64,000 nucleotides of DNA from Gemmatimonadota bacterium (GTDB lineage Bacteria; Gemmatimonadota; Gemmatimonadetes; Gemmatimonadales; Gemmatimonadaceae). The stretch's first letter is position 1, and every line of letters begins with the position of its first letter. The stretch spans positions 372,001 through 436,000 of the forward strand of contig JADKAQ010000001.1 in NCBI GenBank assembly GCA_016719105.1, read 5' to 3'. This document shows, one piece after another, positions 30,352 to 41,994 of this stretch. A program made the position numbers and the translations under genes. The notes beneath the pieces are model-generated. The model searched no databases. It saw only the letters and a program-made list of their open reading frames with translations, and was not told the DNA's origin.

Positions 30352-31893
30352 ATGAGTTCGATTCGCGCAAAGCTCACCGTTCGCTACACCCTCGTGATGC
30401 TGGCGTCGATGCTGGCGTTCGCGGGTGCGGTCTTCTTTGCGCGGCAGGCGGGGGTGCGTCGCGAGGCGGCCCAGGTGGCGGTCACCCATGGCGACCTGGC
30501 GGTGGCGATCCTGCGCGCCACCCAGCGCGCCGGCGCCCCGCAGATCATCGTCTCCGACTCGCTCATCGGCACGGTCCTCAACCAGGAGGTCGCCCGACTC
30601 CTCGTCGAGATTCCGGGCTATCTCATCGTCATCGACGATGCCACCGAGCGGCGGGTCTTCACCTCGCGCGCGGTCGACGACCTCTACTTCCGCCCCGGCA
30701 ACGAGGCGCAACGTGAAATGCGGGAACGCGAGGTGCAGGCGTTCGAGAACGCCCTCGTTGCGGTGCACAACGCCGATCGCGCCGTGCGCGTCCCCATGCG
30801 CGACGGGGAACTGATCCTCGTCGAGCGACGGGGGACCGACCCCAGCTTCGGGCGCCGGCGCGTGATCGCGGGAGTGGACGTCCGGGAGTACGACACGTCG
30901 TCGCGCGAGATCCTCGGCAGCGCGCTGATGATCTTCCCCTTCATCCTCGCGCTCTCGGTCGGCGGGGCGTACGTCATCGCCGGACGGGCGATTCGTCCCA
31001 TCGACCGCATCACCACCGAGGTCGGCGACATCACCGACGGGCGCTCGCTGCACCGGCGCCTCGCGATGGAGTCGAGTCGTGACGAACTGGCGCGGCTGGT
31101 GACGACGCTCAACGCGATGATCGGCCGCCTCGAGAGTTCGTTCGGTGCGCTGCGCCGCTTCACCGCCGATGCCTCACACGAGCTCAAGACGCCACTCGCC
31201 GTGATGCGGGCCGACGTGGAGCGCGCGATGCAGGCGCAGGCGCAGCCCACGGAGCAGCTGGTGGCGCTGGAGGAGGCGCTGCAACAGACGACGCGCATGG
31301 CCGACCTCGTCGACTCGCTCCTCACCCTCGCGCGCGCCGACGAGGGGCGCTTCGACCTGCACCGCGAGCCGGTCGCCCTGGGACCGCTCGCCCGCGAGGC
31401 GCTCGAGACCGCCCTCATCCTCGGCGAAGAGCCCGGCCTCGAAGTGACGATGCCGACCGCGGAGGAAATCACCGTGCTCGGCGACCGCACGCGGCTGCGC
31501 CAACTCGTCCTGAACCTGATCACCAACGCGATCAAGTACACGCCGAGGGGGGGGAAGGTGGAGATCAACCTGGCGCGCCACGACGACGGGCAGGCGCACT
31601 TCAGCGTGAAGGACACGGGCATCGGGATCGCGGCGGCCGACCTGCCGTACATCTTCGAGCGCTTCTGGCGCGCCGACCGGGTGCGCTCGCGGGCGTCGGA
31701 GCGCAGCGGCTTCGGCCTCGGCCTGGCGATCTCGCAGTGGATCGCGCAGGCGCATGGCGGACAGCTGACGGTGCAGTCGCGCCTGAATCGCGGGAGCACC
31801 TTCACGGTGATCCTCCCGATCCACGAGGAGGGGGACGAGCTGGAGCCGTCGCTGGAAGACGAGACGAAACCGTCGTCGCGCGTCGCGAGCTGA
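30352..31893 (+). CDS. Membrane sensor histidine kinase with HAMP domain
   Basis: 513 aa. First transmembrane helix at about 12-32, an extracytoplasmic sensor region of about 160 residues, second helix at about 190-212. HAMP about 213-265. HisKA motif DASHELKTPLAVMRAD (phospho-His about 281). HATPase_c with N box LVLNLITNAIKYTP, G boxes KDTGIGIAA and FGLGLAISQWIA. Typical EnvZ/CusS-type kinase paired with the upstream OmpR-like regulator. The sensor domain shows no family I can name. A strong terminator follows at 31928. Confidence 0.93.
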   Translation: MSSIRAKLTVRYTLVMLASMLAFAGAVFFARQAGVRREAAQVAVTHGDLAVAILRATQRAGAPQIIVSDSLIGTVLNQEVARLLVEIPGYLIVIDDATERRVFTSRAVDDLYFRPGNEAQREMREREVQAFENALVAVHNADRAVRVPMRDGELILVERRGTDPSFGRRRVIAGVDVREYDTSSREILGSALMIFPFILALSVGGAYVIAGRAIRPIDRITTEVGDITDGRSLHRRLAMESSRDELARLVTTLNAMIGRLESSFGALRRFTADASHELKTPLAVMRADVERAMQAQAQPTEQLVALEEALQQTTRMADLVDSLLTLARADEGRFDLHREPVALGPLAREALETALILGEEPGLEVTMPTAEEITVLGDRTRLRQLVLNLITNAIKYTPRGGKVEINLARHDDGQAHFSVKDTGIGIAAADLPYIFERFWRADRVRSRASERSGFGLGLAISQWIAQAHGGQLTVQSRLNRGSTFTVILPIHEEGDELEPSLEDETKPSSRVAS

Positions 31894-32246
31894 GTCCCAC
31901 AACGCGGTCGAGTCCTGCCGCCGGTTGATGCCCCCCGCTCGCACCAGATGGCGAGTGGGGGGCATTCCTTCATGTAGGGGACTGCCCGATCAGGGAGGAG
32001 ACCGGGGGCTCGAAAGGATGGGGAGTGGCGACCCTAACGCGTTCTATGGCAGCTGTTTGCTGTCGGCCATCTCGTGTGATACCTAACAAGTCCCGGTGTC
32101 GGGGGGCGTGTGAGGGAAGAGGAAAATCTAACGCGCGCTTCATCGTTTCTTAATCAAACTGCTATTCCGCCAACATCCCCGAACCGTAGAATCGCCCCGT
32201 TCACTCCAGACGCTGTTCTGCCAACGTGTCCCGACGGTCGAGGGTT
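31894..32246. other. Intergenic region between the sensor kinase and tonB
   Basis: A 353-bp gap. The first 75 bp carry the terminator at 31928-31965. A CCCTAACG word is at 32032-32039 and an ACCTAACA variant at 32081. From about 32100 the DNA is A+T-rich and should hold the tonB/exbBD promoter, but no clear -35/-10 pair could be fixed. No supported gene. Confidence 0.5.
31928..31965 (+). terminator. Intrinsic terminator of the two-component cluster
   Basis: 15-bp stem (one G-T pair), left arm 31928-31942, 8-base loop, right arm 31951-31965, followed by TCCTT. It lies 35 bp after the kinase stop. Confidence 0.75.
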
Positions 32247-32972
32247 ATGTTCAACAACCTGGTCGAGTCCAAGCGCAAGAAGCAGCGGAGTCCTGCCGGT
32301 CTCTTTGCGTCGTTCGTGCTGCACGCCGCGCTGATCACCCTGGTGGTGGTCGCGGGCGGACAGGCGGCGGAGCAGTTCGAGAAGCCGAAGCAGGAGAAGG
32401 TCGACTTCGTCGAGGTGAAGAAGGATGAGCCTCCTCCACCGAAGAACGAACCGCCTCCGCCGCCACCACCGGATGTGGTCGCGGCTCCGCCGCCGCCGAA
32501 GGGATTCCAGATCCTGACGGCCCCCGTGGATATCCCCGACGTTCTCCCTGACATCGACCTTTCGAAGAAGGTCACCGACGAAGCCGACTTCTCGGGCAAG
32601 GGTGCCGCCGGTGGTACGGCCAAGGGTGTCGAGGGGGGCAAGCCTCAGCTGGTCGGTGCCAACAACGACCAGCCGTTCTTCGAGTTCCAGGTGGAGAAGC
32701 CCGTCCAGGCGCTCCCCGGTGGCTCGTCGCCGCGCTACCCGGACATCCTCCGGCAGGCGGGCGTCGAGGGCGAGGTACTCGCGCAGTTCGTCGTCGATAC
32801 GACCGGACGCGCCGAGATGAACTCGTACAAGGTGCTCAAGACGACGCACGAACTGTTCGGCAATGCGGTGAAGCAGGCGCTGCCGGGTATGCGCTTCATC
32901 CCCGCCGAAGTCGGCGGACGCAAGGTGCGCCAGCTCGTGCAGCAGCCGTTCTCCTTCGCGATCTCGAAGTAG
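32247..32972 (+). CDS. tonB: TonB-family energy transducer
   Basis: 241 aa from ATG 32247 (preceded by GAGGG); a GTG at 32226 is in frame but less likely. One N-terminal transmembrane helix (about 22-40) spans the inner membrane. A proline-rich periplasmic spacer follows (PPPPKNEPPPPPPPD, about 58-85), and then a C-terminal TonB domain (YPDILRQAGVEGEVLAQFVV, about 160-240). It transmits proton-motive force from ExbB/ExbD to outer-membrane TonB-dependent receptors. First gene of a tonB-exbB-exbD-exbD-tonB-like cluster. Confidence 0.92.
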   Translation: MFNNLVESKRKKQRSPAGLFASFVLHAALITLVVVAGGQAAEQFEKPKQEKVDFVEVKKDEPPPPKNEPPPPPPPDVVAAPPPPKGFQILTAPVDIPDVLPDIDLSKKVTDEADFSGKGAAGGTAKGVEGGKPQLVGANNDQPFFEFQVEKPVQALPGGSSPRYPDILRQAGVEGEVLAQFVVDTTGRAEMNSYKVLKTTHELFGNAVKQALPGMRFIPAEVGGRKVRQLVQQPFSFAISK

Positions 32973-33011
32973 TCTTCCTCACCCACATCCCACTCTCGGG
33001 AGACCAACAGT

Positions 33012-33746
33012 ATGAATCTGAATTTCGCGGAAATCTGGGCAGCGACGCCGCCGTTCGGGAAGTTCCTGTGGGCCGTGCTCGCCTTCATGTCGGTCTGGTC
33101 GCTGTCGACCGGCGTCTCGAAGGTCTGGCAGCTGCGCTCGGCGCAGGGCGAGACGGTGAAGTTCGCCCCGGAGTTCTCGCAGTTCCTCGAGGAAGACAAC
33201 CTCGGCGAAGCGATCAAGCTCGCGGAGAGCTACAAGAAGTCGCACGTCGCGCGCGTCCTCGGTGGCGCCCTCGCCGAAGTCAAGCCGCTGATCATGGACG
33301 GCTCGGTCACGGTGGCCGACATCAACACCGCTGAGCGTGCGGTCGAGCGCGAAATGCTGATGGAGATGGTCTCGCTCAAGCGCGGCCTCGCGGTCCTCGC
33401 CACGGTGGGTTCGACGGCGCCGTTCGTCGGGCTGCTGGGCACGGTGTTCGGCATCATCAACGCCTTCGAAGGCATGGCCAAGTCCGGCTCGGGCGGCATC
33501 ACCGCCATCGCCGCCGGTATCGCCGAGGCGCTCATCGCGACGGGCTTCGGACTCATCGTCGCCATCCCGGCCGTGTGGTTCTACAACTACTTCACGACCA
33601 AGATCGACAACCTGTCCGCCGAGATGACGTACACGTCGAAGGAAATGATCGACTACCTCATCAAGGGCGTCTCGGGTGAGTTCGGTCGTTCGCGCTTCAC
33701 GCGTGAGTTCAACACCCAGGCCCAGAGCGGCGGCCCGCTGACCTGA
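33012..33746 (+). CDS. exbB: ExbB/TolQ proton channel subunit
   Basis: 244 aa of the MotA/TolQ/ExbB family. First helix near residues 15-35, then a cytosolic domain. Two helices form the channel: LAVLATVGSTAPFVGLLGTV (about 120-150) and a second with ALIATGFGLIVAIPAVWFYN (about 170-195). It works in the inner membrane with the two ExbD subunits and TonB. The 39-bp gap from tonB and 47-bp gap to exbD suggest one operon. Confidence 0.93.
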   Translation: MNLNFAEIWAATPPFGKFLWAVLAFMSVWSLSTGVSKVWQLRSAQGETVKFAPEFSQFLEEDNLGEAIKLAESYKKSHVARVLGGALAEVKPLIMDGSVTVADINTAERAVEREMLMEMVSLKRGLAVLATVGSTAPFVGLLGTVFGIINAFEGMAKSGSGGITAIAAGIAEALIATGFGLIVAIPAVWFYNYFTTKIDNLSAEMTYTSKEMIDYLIKGVSGEFGRSRFTREFNTQAQSGGPLT

Positions 33747-33793
33747 TCCTGATCCTCCGGAACTTCGCCTTCCCCGTTTAGGAGGATTTCGTA

Positions 33794-34258
33794 ATGGGCA
33801 TGTCAGTTGGAAGTGGCGCCGAAAGCGTCAAGTCCGAACCGAACGTGGTGCCGATGATCGACGTCATGCTGGTGCTCCTCATCATCTTCATGGTGGTGAC
33901 GCCAGCACTCGCGGCCGGCTTCCAGGCGGTCCCCCCCGCGGGGATCAACCTGAAGACGCACCCCGAGGAAGACACCGATCAGGTCCTCGGTATCGACAAG
34001 CAGGGCCAGTACTACCTCAACAAGCGCGCGCTCCAGAACGACAAGCTGGCGGAAACGCTCAAGTCGATCTACGACGCTCGCACCGTCGACAAGATCCTGT
34101 ACATCAAGGCCGACAAGGACCTCGAGTACATCAAGGTCCTCGACGCGATGGACATCGCCTCGCGGAACGGCGTGCGCGTGGTTGGCGCCGTCTCCGACCA
34201 GGTCCCGGGCACGGAATCGTCCGTGGCTGGCGACGTTCCTGATCCCACCAAGAAGTAG
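33794..34258 (+). CDS. exbD: ExbD/TolR biopolymer transport protein, copy 1
   Basis: 154 aa. Short cytosolic N-terminus, one transmembrane helix in VPMIDVMLVLLIIFMVVTP, where the conserved Asp (in MID) carries protons, and a periplasmic domain. Preceded by a good ribosome-binding site (AGGAGG). The family normally forms part of a 5:2 ExbB:ExbD complex. Followed by a second exbD after 12 bp. Confidence 0.93.
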   Translation: MGMSVGSGAESVKSEPNVVPMIDVMLVLLIIFMVVTPALAAGFQAVPPAGINLKTHPEEDTDQVLGIDKQGQYYLNKRALQNDKLAETLKSIYDARTVDKILYIKADKDLEYIKVLDAMDIASRNGVRVVGAVSDQVPGTESSVAGDVPDPTKK

Positions 34259-34270
34259 AGGAATCCGCCA

Positions 34271-34699
34271 ATGGGAATGAGTACTGGAAAGAGCGGAGGC
34301 CTCAACAACGAGCCCAACGTCGTCCCCATGATCGACGTGCTTCTCGTGCTCCTGATCATCTTCATGGTCATGCAGCCGATGGCGCGTAAGGCGATCGACC
34401 TGCAGCTGCCCGATCCGACGCCGCAGGTGGCCGCCGCGAATGCGGTGTCGAACCAGATCGTGCTCGAAGTGCTGCCGGGTGAGCAGTTCGCGATCAACAA
34501 GGAACCGGTCACCAAGGACGGTCTCCTGATCCGCCTCAAGCAGATCTACGATCCCCGTCCGGACAAGATCATGTTCGTGAAGGGCGATCCGAAGGTGAAG
34601 TATCAGCAGGTCATCTTCGCGATGGACCAGGCGCGTGGCGCTGGCGTCAAGGTCATCGGTGTGACGCCGAAGGAAGCCGCGGCGGAAACGCCGCAGTAA
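34271..34699 (+). CDS. exbD: ExbD/TolR biopolymer transport protein, copy 2
   Basis: 142 aa with the same layout as copy 1: NEPNVVPMIDVLLVLLIIFM carries the proton-conducting Asp and the single helix. Two divergent ExbD copies next to one ExbB suggest a hetero-dimeric ExbD. The last eight codons including the stop lie in a 24-bp direct duplication, so a second in-frame stop follows 24 bases later. Confidence 0.93.
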   Translation: MGMSTGKSGGLNNEPNVVPMIDVLLVLLIIFMVMQPMARKAIDLQLPDPTPQVAAANAVSNQIVLEVLPGEQFAINKEPVTKDGLLIRLKQIYDPRPDKIMFVKGDPKVKYQQVIFAMDQARGAGVKVIGVTPKEAAAETPQ

Positions 34700-34723
34700 G
34701 CCGCGGCGGAAACGCCGCGGTAG
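34676..34723 (+). repeat. 24-bp tandem duplication across the exbD stop codon
   Basis: Copy 1 34676-34699 ends in TAA and copy 2 34700-34723 ends in TAG; they differ at two positions. Copy 2 contains CCGCGGCG-GAAA-CGCCGCGG (34701-34720), an 8-bp stem closed by a GNRA tetraloop; copy 1 can form a nearly identical hairpin. Confidence 0.85.
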
Positions 34724-34745
34724 TCGCGGTCACGGCACGACGCGG

Positions 34746-34775
34746 GCGGCGGGCATCCATCAGGGTGCCCGCCGC
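34746..34775 (+). terminator. Hairpin after exbD
   Basis: Perfect 10-bp stem, arms 34746-34755 and 34766-34775, 10-base loop, followed by TCTCGCATG with no T-tract. Could partly terminate before the second tonB-like gene. Confidence 0.5.
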
Positions 34776-34878
34776 TCTCGCATGTCCCCCTCGTGCGATG
34801 CACTCGCGCGCGATCGCATGAACCCTTTCGCCGCGCCAGGTCGTATAGGTTCCAGCGGTCGACTCCAACCCATCCTTC

Positions 34879-35742
34879 GTGACGCTGGCCCGCCCCAATC
34901 CCTCTCCTGACGCGCCCAAGCGACCGCCGCTCCGGCCGCCCGTTGGCATACCCCTGCGCGACACCTCTCGTCGCGAAGGAACGATCGTGTCGGTCCTGCT
35001 GCACGCGCTCGTCGTCTTCCTGATCGTCTCCCCACCGCTCTTCCTCGCCACGAAGCTCGACTATCAGGGGAAGCAGGGCGCGGGCGGGCCCGGCCCCGCA
35101 GGCGGGGGCGGTGGTGGCTCCGGCGGGAGCGGCGGACGCATGGTGCGCGAACGCCTGCGATTCATGCAGGTCGTGGCGCCCGTGGCGCAGCCGGTCGTCA
35201 CGCCGCCGGTCGTCCCGCCGCCCCCCAAGCCTGTCGAGCCCCCCAAGGTCGAGCCGGTGAAGCCCCCGCCGCCGCCGACCCCCGCTCCGCAGGCCACCGA
35301 CGTCGCAGCGACGGCCACGGAGAGCAAGGACGCGAGCGTGGTCAACGGGGCGGGGGGAGGCTCCGGGAAGGACGGCACCGCTGGCAGCGGCCCCGGAAGC
35401 GGCGGCGGCGTTGGCTCGGGCGTCGGCACCGGGCGCGGGAGCGGCGTGGGACCGGGGACGGGCGGGGGAGACGACGCCATCTATCCCCCGGCCGTCGTCT
35501 CGCTCCCCATCCTCCCGCTCCCCGTCCCCGGAAAGGTGCGCCCGTACAAGCTCGTGGCGTACTTCGAAGTCGATACCACGGGCAACGCGCGCCTGCTCGC
35601 CTTCAATCCCTCCAACGACGGCGGCTACAACAAGCGGATTCGCGAGATGCTCAGCGAGATCCGCTTTCGCCCCGCCACGCGTCCCAACGGACGCCCGGTG
35701 CTCGACACCGCCATCGTGACCGCCGAGGCTCCGCGCTCGTAG
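34879..35742 (+). CDS. TonB-like energy transducer, glycine-rich spacer
   Basis: 287 aa from GTG 34879; no better start seen. N-terminal cytosolic part with prolines, one transmembrane helix (VSVLLHALVVFLIVSPPLFL, about 35-55), then a glycine-rich run. A proline/lysine segment follows (about 105-135), then a second long glycine/serine-rich spacer (about 155-205) and a C-terminal domain of about 80 residues. That domain is weakly TonB-like (FEVDTTGNARLLAFNPS, RFRPATRPNGRP). Probably a second energy transducer for a subset of receptors. It lies 136 bp after the exbB/D genes it would depend on. Confidence 0.75.
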   Translation: MTLARPNPSPDAPKRPPLRPPVGIPLRDTSRREGTIVSVLLHALVVFLIVSPPLFLATKLDYQGKQGAGGPGPAGGGGGGSGGSGGRMVRERLRFMQVVAPVAQPVVTPPVVPPPPKPVEPPKVEPVKPPPPPTPAPQATDVAATATESKDASVVNGAGGGSGKDGTAGSGPGSGGGVGSGVGTGRGSGVGPGTGGGDDAIYPPAVVSLPILPLPVPGKVRPYKLVAYFEVDTTGNARLLAFNPSNDGGYNKRIREMLSEIRFRPATRPNGRPVLDTAIVTAEAPRS

Positions 35743-35960
35743 CGCTGGCGCTCGATCAGGCGGCAGGGCACCCCGCGCGCACGCGACGCCCCCCGGTCAT
35801 GCCCAATCGGCGACCGCTCCCGCGTAACTCCAAGCCGCGCATAACGCTCTGGCCATAGTTCCCACGCAGGAATATCTTTTCGCGGCTTTCACACCGGGTT
35901 CGGCATCACGTCCTGCCGCCGCTGCCCGCCTCATCTACAGTCGCGACGGGAAGGAGACGC

Positions 35961-37463
35961 GTGGCCGATTCTCACGACGCACGCACGAGCTCGGAATTTG
36001 TCCGCGCATTGACGCTGACAGACGCGACCATGCTCGTGGCCGGCTCGATGATCGGCTCCGGGATCTTCATCGTCTCCTCCGACATTGCGCGAACGCTCAA
36101 CTCCCCGCTCTGGCTCCTGATCACATGGATCGCCACCGGGGTCATCACCGTCCTTGGGGCGCTGGCGTACGGGGAGCTCGCGGCGATGTACCCCAAGGCC
36201 GGAGGACAGTACGTCTTCCTGCGCGAATCGATGGGTCCACTCATGGGTTTCCTCTATGGGTGGACCCTTTTTCTGGTGATCCAGACCGGGACCATCGCCG
36301 CGGTCGGTGTCGCGTTCGGGCGCTTCCTCGGCGTGCTGGTGCCGTCGATCGGGGCGGATCGCTTCGCGTGGTTCCCCCAAGCGGACGTCTGCCTGTCGAT
36401 CATGGGATGTGATTCGCCGGCCAAGGCCTTCCAGTTGGGCCTCTCGCCGCAGCGCCTCATCGCGCTCATCAGCGTCTGGGTCCTGACGGCGGTGAACCTG
36501 CGCGGCGTGAAGGAGGGGAAGGCCCTCCAGACGTCGCTCACAGTGATCAAGACGGCGGCCCTCGCCCTGCTGGTGGTCGTTGGACTCACGATCGGACGTA
36601 ACGCAGATGCCATCGCGGCCAACTTCGGCGCCAACCTGGCGGGGAGCCCGCCCGTCGGATCGACGCTCATCCTCGCCTTCGGCGCCGCCATGGTCGGCTC
36701 GCTCTTCTCTAGCGACGCATGGAACAACGTGACGTTCGCGGCGGCCGAGGTCCACAATCCGCAGAAGAACCTCCCGCTGGCCCTGCTGCTTGGGACGGGC
36801 CTGGTGAGTGCGCTCTACATCATGGCGAACGTGTCGTACCTCAACGCGCTCCCGATGGCGGGCGACCCCAACGGCGTGACGTCGGTGGCGCGCGGCATTC
36901 AGTACGCGACGCAGGATCGCGTCGGGACGGCGCTGATGGAGTCGGTCTTCGGCCCCAACGGCACGACGCTGATGGCGATCGCGATCCTCATCTCGACCTT
37001 CGGCTGCAACAACGGGCTGATCCTGGCGGGGTCGCGCGTCTACTGGGCGATGGCCCGCGACGGGCTGTTCTTCCAGCGCGCCGGTTCGCTCAACGCGCGC
37101 GGCGTCCCGGCCTTCGCCTTGATCGTGCAGTCCATCTGGATCTCGCTGTTGTGCCTGACGGGGACGTACGGTCAGCTCCTGGACTACGTGATCTTCGCGG
37201 CGCTCGTGTTCTACTGCCTGACGACCATCGGTCTCTTCATCCTGCGCCGCACGCGACCCACGGCGGAGCGACCGTACAAGGCGGTGGGCTACCCCGTGCT
37301 GCCCGGGCTGTATGTGCTGCTGGCGGGGGGGCTGGCGATCGTCCTGCTCATCGCCGACAAAACGCGCGCGCAGGCGGTGGCGGGGTTGGCCATCGTGCTG
37401 CTGGGCATTCCCGTGTATTTCCTCTGGCGCTCGGCGGGGGCCCCCCGGGCAAGCGCGACGTAG
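35961..37463 (+). CDS. APC-superfamily amino acid permease
   Basis: 500 aa from GTG 35961, 12 predicted transmembrane helices. The opening helix block LTDATMLVAGSMIGSGIFIV is the substrate-binding motif of the APC (amino acid/polyamine/organocation) superfamily. The order of helices and the LAT/ARO-like FILRRTRP end fit an amino acid exchanger or symporter. Specificity unknown. Stand-alone gene, 218 bp from the gene before and 233 bp before the pyrophosphatase. Confidence 0.88.
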   Translation: MADSHDARTSSEFVRALTLTDATMLVAGSMIGSGIFIVSSDIARTLNSPLWLLITWIATGVITVLGALAYGELAAMYPKAGGQYVFLRESMGPLMGFLYGWTLFLVIQTGTIAAVGVAFGRFLGVLVPSIGADRFAWFPQADVCLSIMGCDSPAKAFQLGLSPQRLIALISVWVLTAVNLRGVKEGKALQTSLTVIKTAALALLVVVGLTIGRNADAIAANFGANLAGSPPVGSTLILAFGAAMVGSLFSSDAWNNVTFAAAEVHNPQKNLPLALLLGTGLVSALYIMANVSYLNALPMAGDPNGVTSVARGIQYATQDRVGTALMESVFGPNGTTLMAIAILISTFGCNNGLILAGSRVYWAMARDGLFFQRAGSLNARGVPAFALIVQSIWISLLCLTGTYGQLLDYVIFAALVFYCLTTIGLFILRRTRPTAERPYKAVGYPVLPGLYVLLAGGLAIVLLIADKTRAQAVAGLAIVLLGIPVYFLWRSAGAPRASAT

Positions 37464-37696
37464 GCAGCGCCGGGATGTGGTGAGGGGCGCGGCGCTCGGT
37501 CGGAAGGGCTGCGGGTGGGCGGGGCCTGGGTGCAGGTGCAGGTGAGGACGCAGGACCCGTGGTACCGGCAGTCGCACGACACAGCAGGGCACGACGTGCA
37601 GTGAGCAGGGCCAACAGTGAGCACACGACGGGCGCGGATACGGCGCGTCCGGAAGGGATCCTGGCGGAGACCCCGAACTTTCATGGAGAGCACGGC

Positions 37697-40252
<2,556 letters not shown>

Positions 40253-40263
40253 GACTCGTTGAC

Positions 40264-40307
40264 GACCGCGGGGTTTCGGGGAGCAGGATCTCCGGAACCC
40301 CGCGGTC
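40264..40307 (+). terminator. Intrinsic terminator of the pyrophosphatase gene
   Basis: Perfect 12-bp stem GACCGCGGGGTT / AACCCCGCGGTC, arms 40264-40275 and 40296-40307, with an inner weak pairing in the 20-base loop, followed by GGCGTTTCC. 11 bp after the stop codon. Confidence 0.7.
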
Positions 40308-40334
40308 GGCGTTTCCCCCTCCGTCCCTGAGTCG

Positions 40335-41912
40335 ATGTCCCCTCCCACGTCCATCTTCGCGAAGAAGTCCGTCGCCGATTGCGAGGCCGAGGTCTCGCTC
40401 GGCGGAGGGCTCAAGCGCCATCTCACCAAGTGGCACCTGACGGCACTTGGCGTCGGCGCCACGATCGGAGCCGGCATCTTCGCCACCACCGGTACCGCCA
40501 TCGTCGGTGACGCCGCGCGCCCGGGCGCCGGCCCGGCGATCGTCTTCTCCTTCCTCCTCACCGCCATCGCCTGCGGCTTTGCGGCGCTCTGCTACGCCGA
40601 GTTTGCCGCGATGGTTCCGATCGCAGGGTCGGCATACACGTACGCCTATGCCGCCATCGGCGAGTTTGTCGCCTGGATCATCGGCTGGGACCTGATCGTC
40701 GAGTACGCGGTGGGCAACATCGGCGTCGCGATCGGATGGTCGGGGCACTTCCGCGAGCTCATCTCGCACTTCGGCATGCAGCTGCCGGCGTGGTTGGCCA
40801 CCGACTACCGCACCGCGCACGATGCCTTCAACGCGGTCGCGGCCGGCTCCACCGACGCGTCGATGCAGTACCTGGGCTCGGCGTGGAGCAACGCGCCGCA
40901 CCTGCTTGGCCTCCCGGTGATCATGAACCTCCCGGCGGCGCTCGTCGTCTTCTGCATCACGACAGTGCTCGTCATCGGGATCAAGGAATCGGCCAACACC
41001 AATAACGCGATGGTGATCCTCAAGATCGGGATCATCGTCTTCTTCCTGGCCATCGGCGTCTTCCTCATCAAGCCGGACAACTGGACCAACGCGGCCAACG
41101 GCGGCTTTGCCCCCAACGGCTTCAAGGGGATCAGCGCTGCGGCGGCGATCATCTTCTTCAGCTACATCGGCTTTGACGCGGTGTCGACCGCGGCCGAGGA
41201 GGCGAAGAACCCGGCCAAGGACATGCCGTTCGGGATCATCATGTCGCTGATCATCTGCACGGTGCTCTACGTGGCCCTCTCGATCGTGATGACCGGGATG
41301 GCGCCGTGGAAGCAGCTCGGGACCCCCGAGCCGATGATCACCGCGCTGCAGTATGCCAGCGGGCCGCCGGCGTTGCTCACCTTCTCGCGCTTCATCATCG
41401 CGTTAGGCGCGGTGATCGCGATGGGCTCGGTCCTGCTCGTCTTCCAGCTCGGACAGCCGCGCATCTTCTATTCGATGGCGCGCGACGGCCTGCTCCCGCC
41501 GATCATGGCCAAGGTGCACCCCAAGTTCCGCACCCCGTACGTGGGGACGATCATGACCGGAACGTTCGTCGCCACCTTCGCCGCCTTCGCCAACATCGCC
41601 GAGGTGGTGGACCTCACGAACATCGGGACGCTGTTTGCGTTCGTTCTCGTGTCGGCCGGCGTGATCTTCCTGCGCAAGTCCGATCCCGACCGCGTGCGAC
41701 CGTTTCGCGTGCCCGGCGTTCCATTCACGCCGCTGATCTCGATCGCCGCTTGCCTGTACCTGATGATGCAGCTTCCAGCCGTGACATGGATCCGCTTCGG
41801 CATCTGGCTCGCCGTCGGCCTCGTCTTCTACTTCATGTACGGCTATCGCCACTCGGTGCTGCGCACCGGCAAGCGCCCGCACATTGAACCCGTGAAGGGC
41901 GGGGGACACTAG
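40335..41912 (+). CDS. APC-superfamily amino acid permease, CAT-like
   Basis: 525 aa, ATG 40335, 12-14 transmembrane helices. The first helix block LGVGATIGAGIFATTGTA is the APC substrate motif, and the SYIGFDAVSTAAEEAKNPAKD block is typical of the cationic amino acid transporter (CAT) branch. C-terminal part ends with a basic tail. It probably imports an amino acid. Between the pyrophosphatase terminator and the octamer repeat before the symporter gene. Confidence 0.9.
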   Translation: MSPPTSIFAKKSVADCEAEVSLGGGLKRHLTKWHLTALGVGATIGAGIFATTGTAIVGDAARPGAGPAIVFSFLLTAIACGFAALCYAEFAAMVPIAGSAYTYAYAAIGEFVAWIIGWDLIVEYAVGNIGVAIGWSGHFRELISHFGMQLPAWLATDYRTAHDAFNAVAAGSTDASMQYLGSAWSNAPHLLGLPVIMNLPAALVVFCITTVLVIGIKESANTNNAMVILKIGIIVFFLAIGVFLIKPDNWTNAANGGFAPNGFKGISAAAAIIFFSYIGFDAVSTAAEEAKNPAKDMPFGIIMSLIICTVLYVALSIVMTGMAPWKQLGTPEPMITALQYASGPPALLTFSRFIIALGAVIAMGSVLLVFQLGQPRIFYSMARDGLLPPIMAKVHPKFRTPYVGTIMTGTFVATFAAFANIAEVVDLTNIGTLFAFVLVSAGVIFLRKSDPDRVRPFRVPGVPFTPLISIAACLYLMMQLPAVTWIRFGIWLAVGLVFYFMYGYRHSVLRTGKRPHIEPVKGGGH

Positions 41913-41952
41913 CACCTACCGGCAGCGAAGGCACCGCGACACGCGTTGTCAC

Positions 41953-41984
41953 TCGTCTTCTCGTCTTCTCGTCTTCCCGTCTTC
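41953..41984 (-). repeat. Octamer tandem repeat (YCGTCTTC)4 before the symporter gene
   Basis: Three TCGTCTTC units and one CCGTCTTC unit, the reverse complement of the GAAGACGR arrays at 9035 and 11167. It ends 10 bp before the ATG at 41995, so it lies in the 5' leader. Confidence 0.85.
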
Positions 41985-41994
41985 TCCAATTCGA

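Noticed and set aside
37559..37696. Earlier start for the pyrophosphatase
   Set aside because: No family similarity, and the ribosome-binding site matches ATG 37697.
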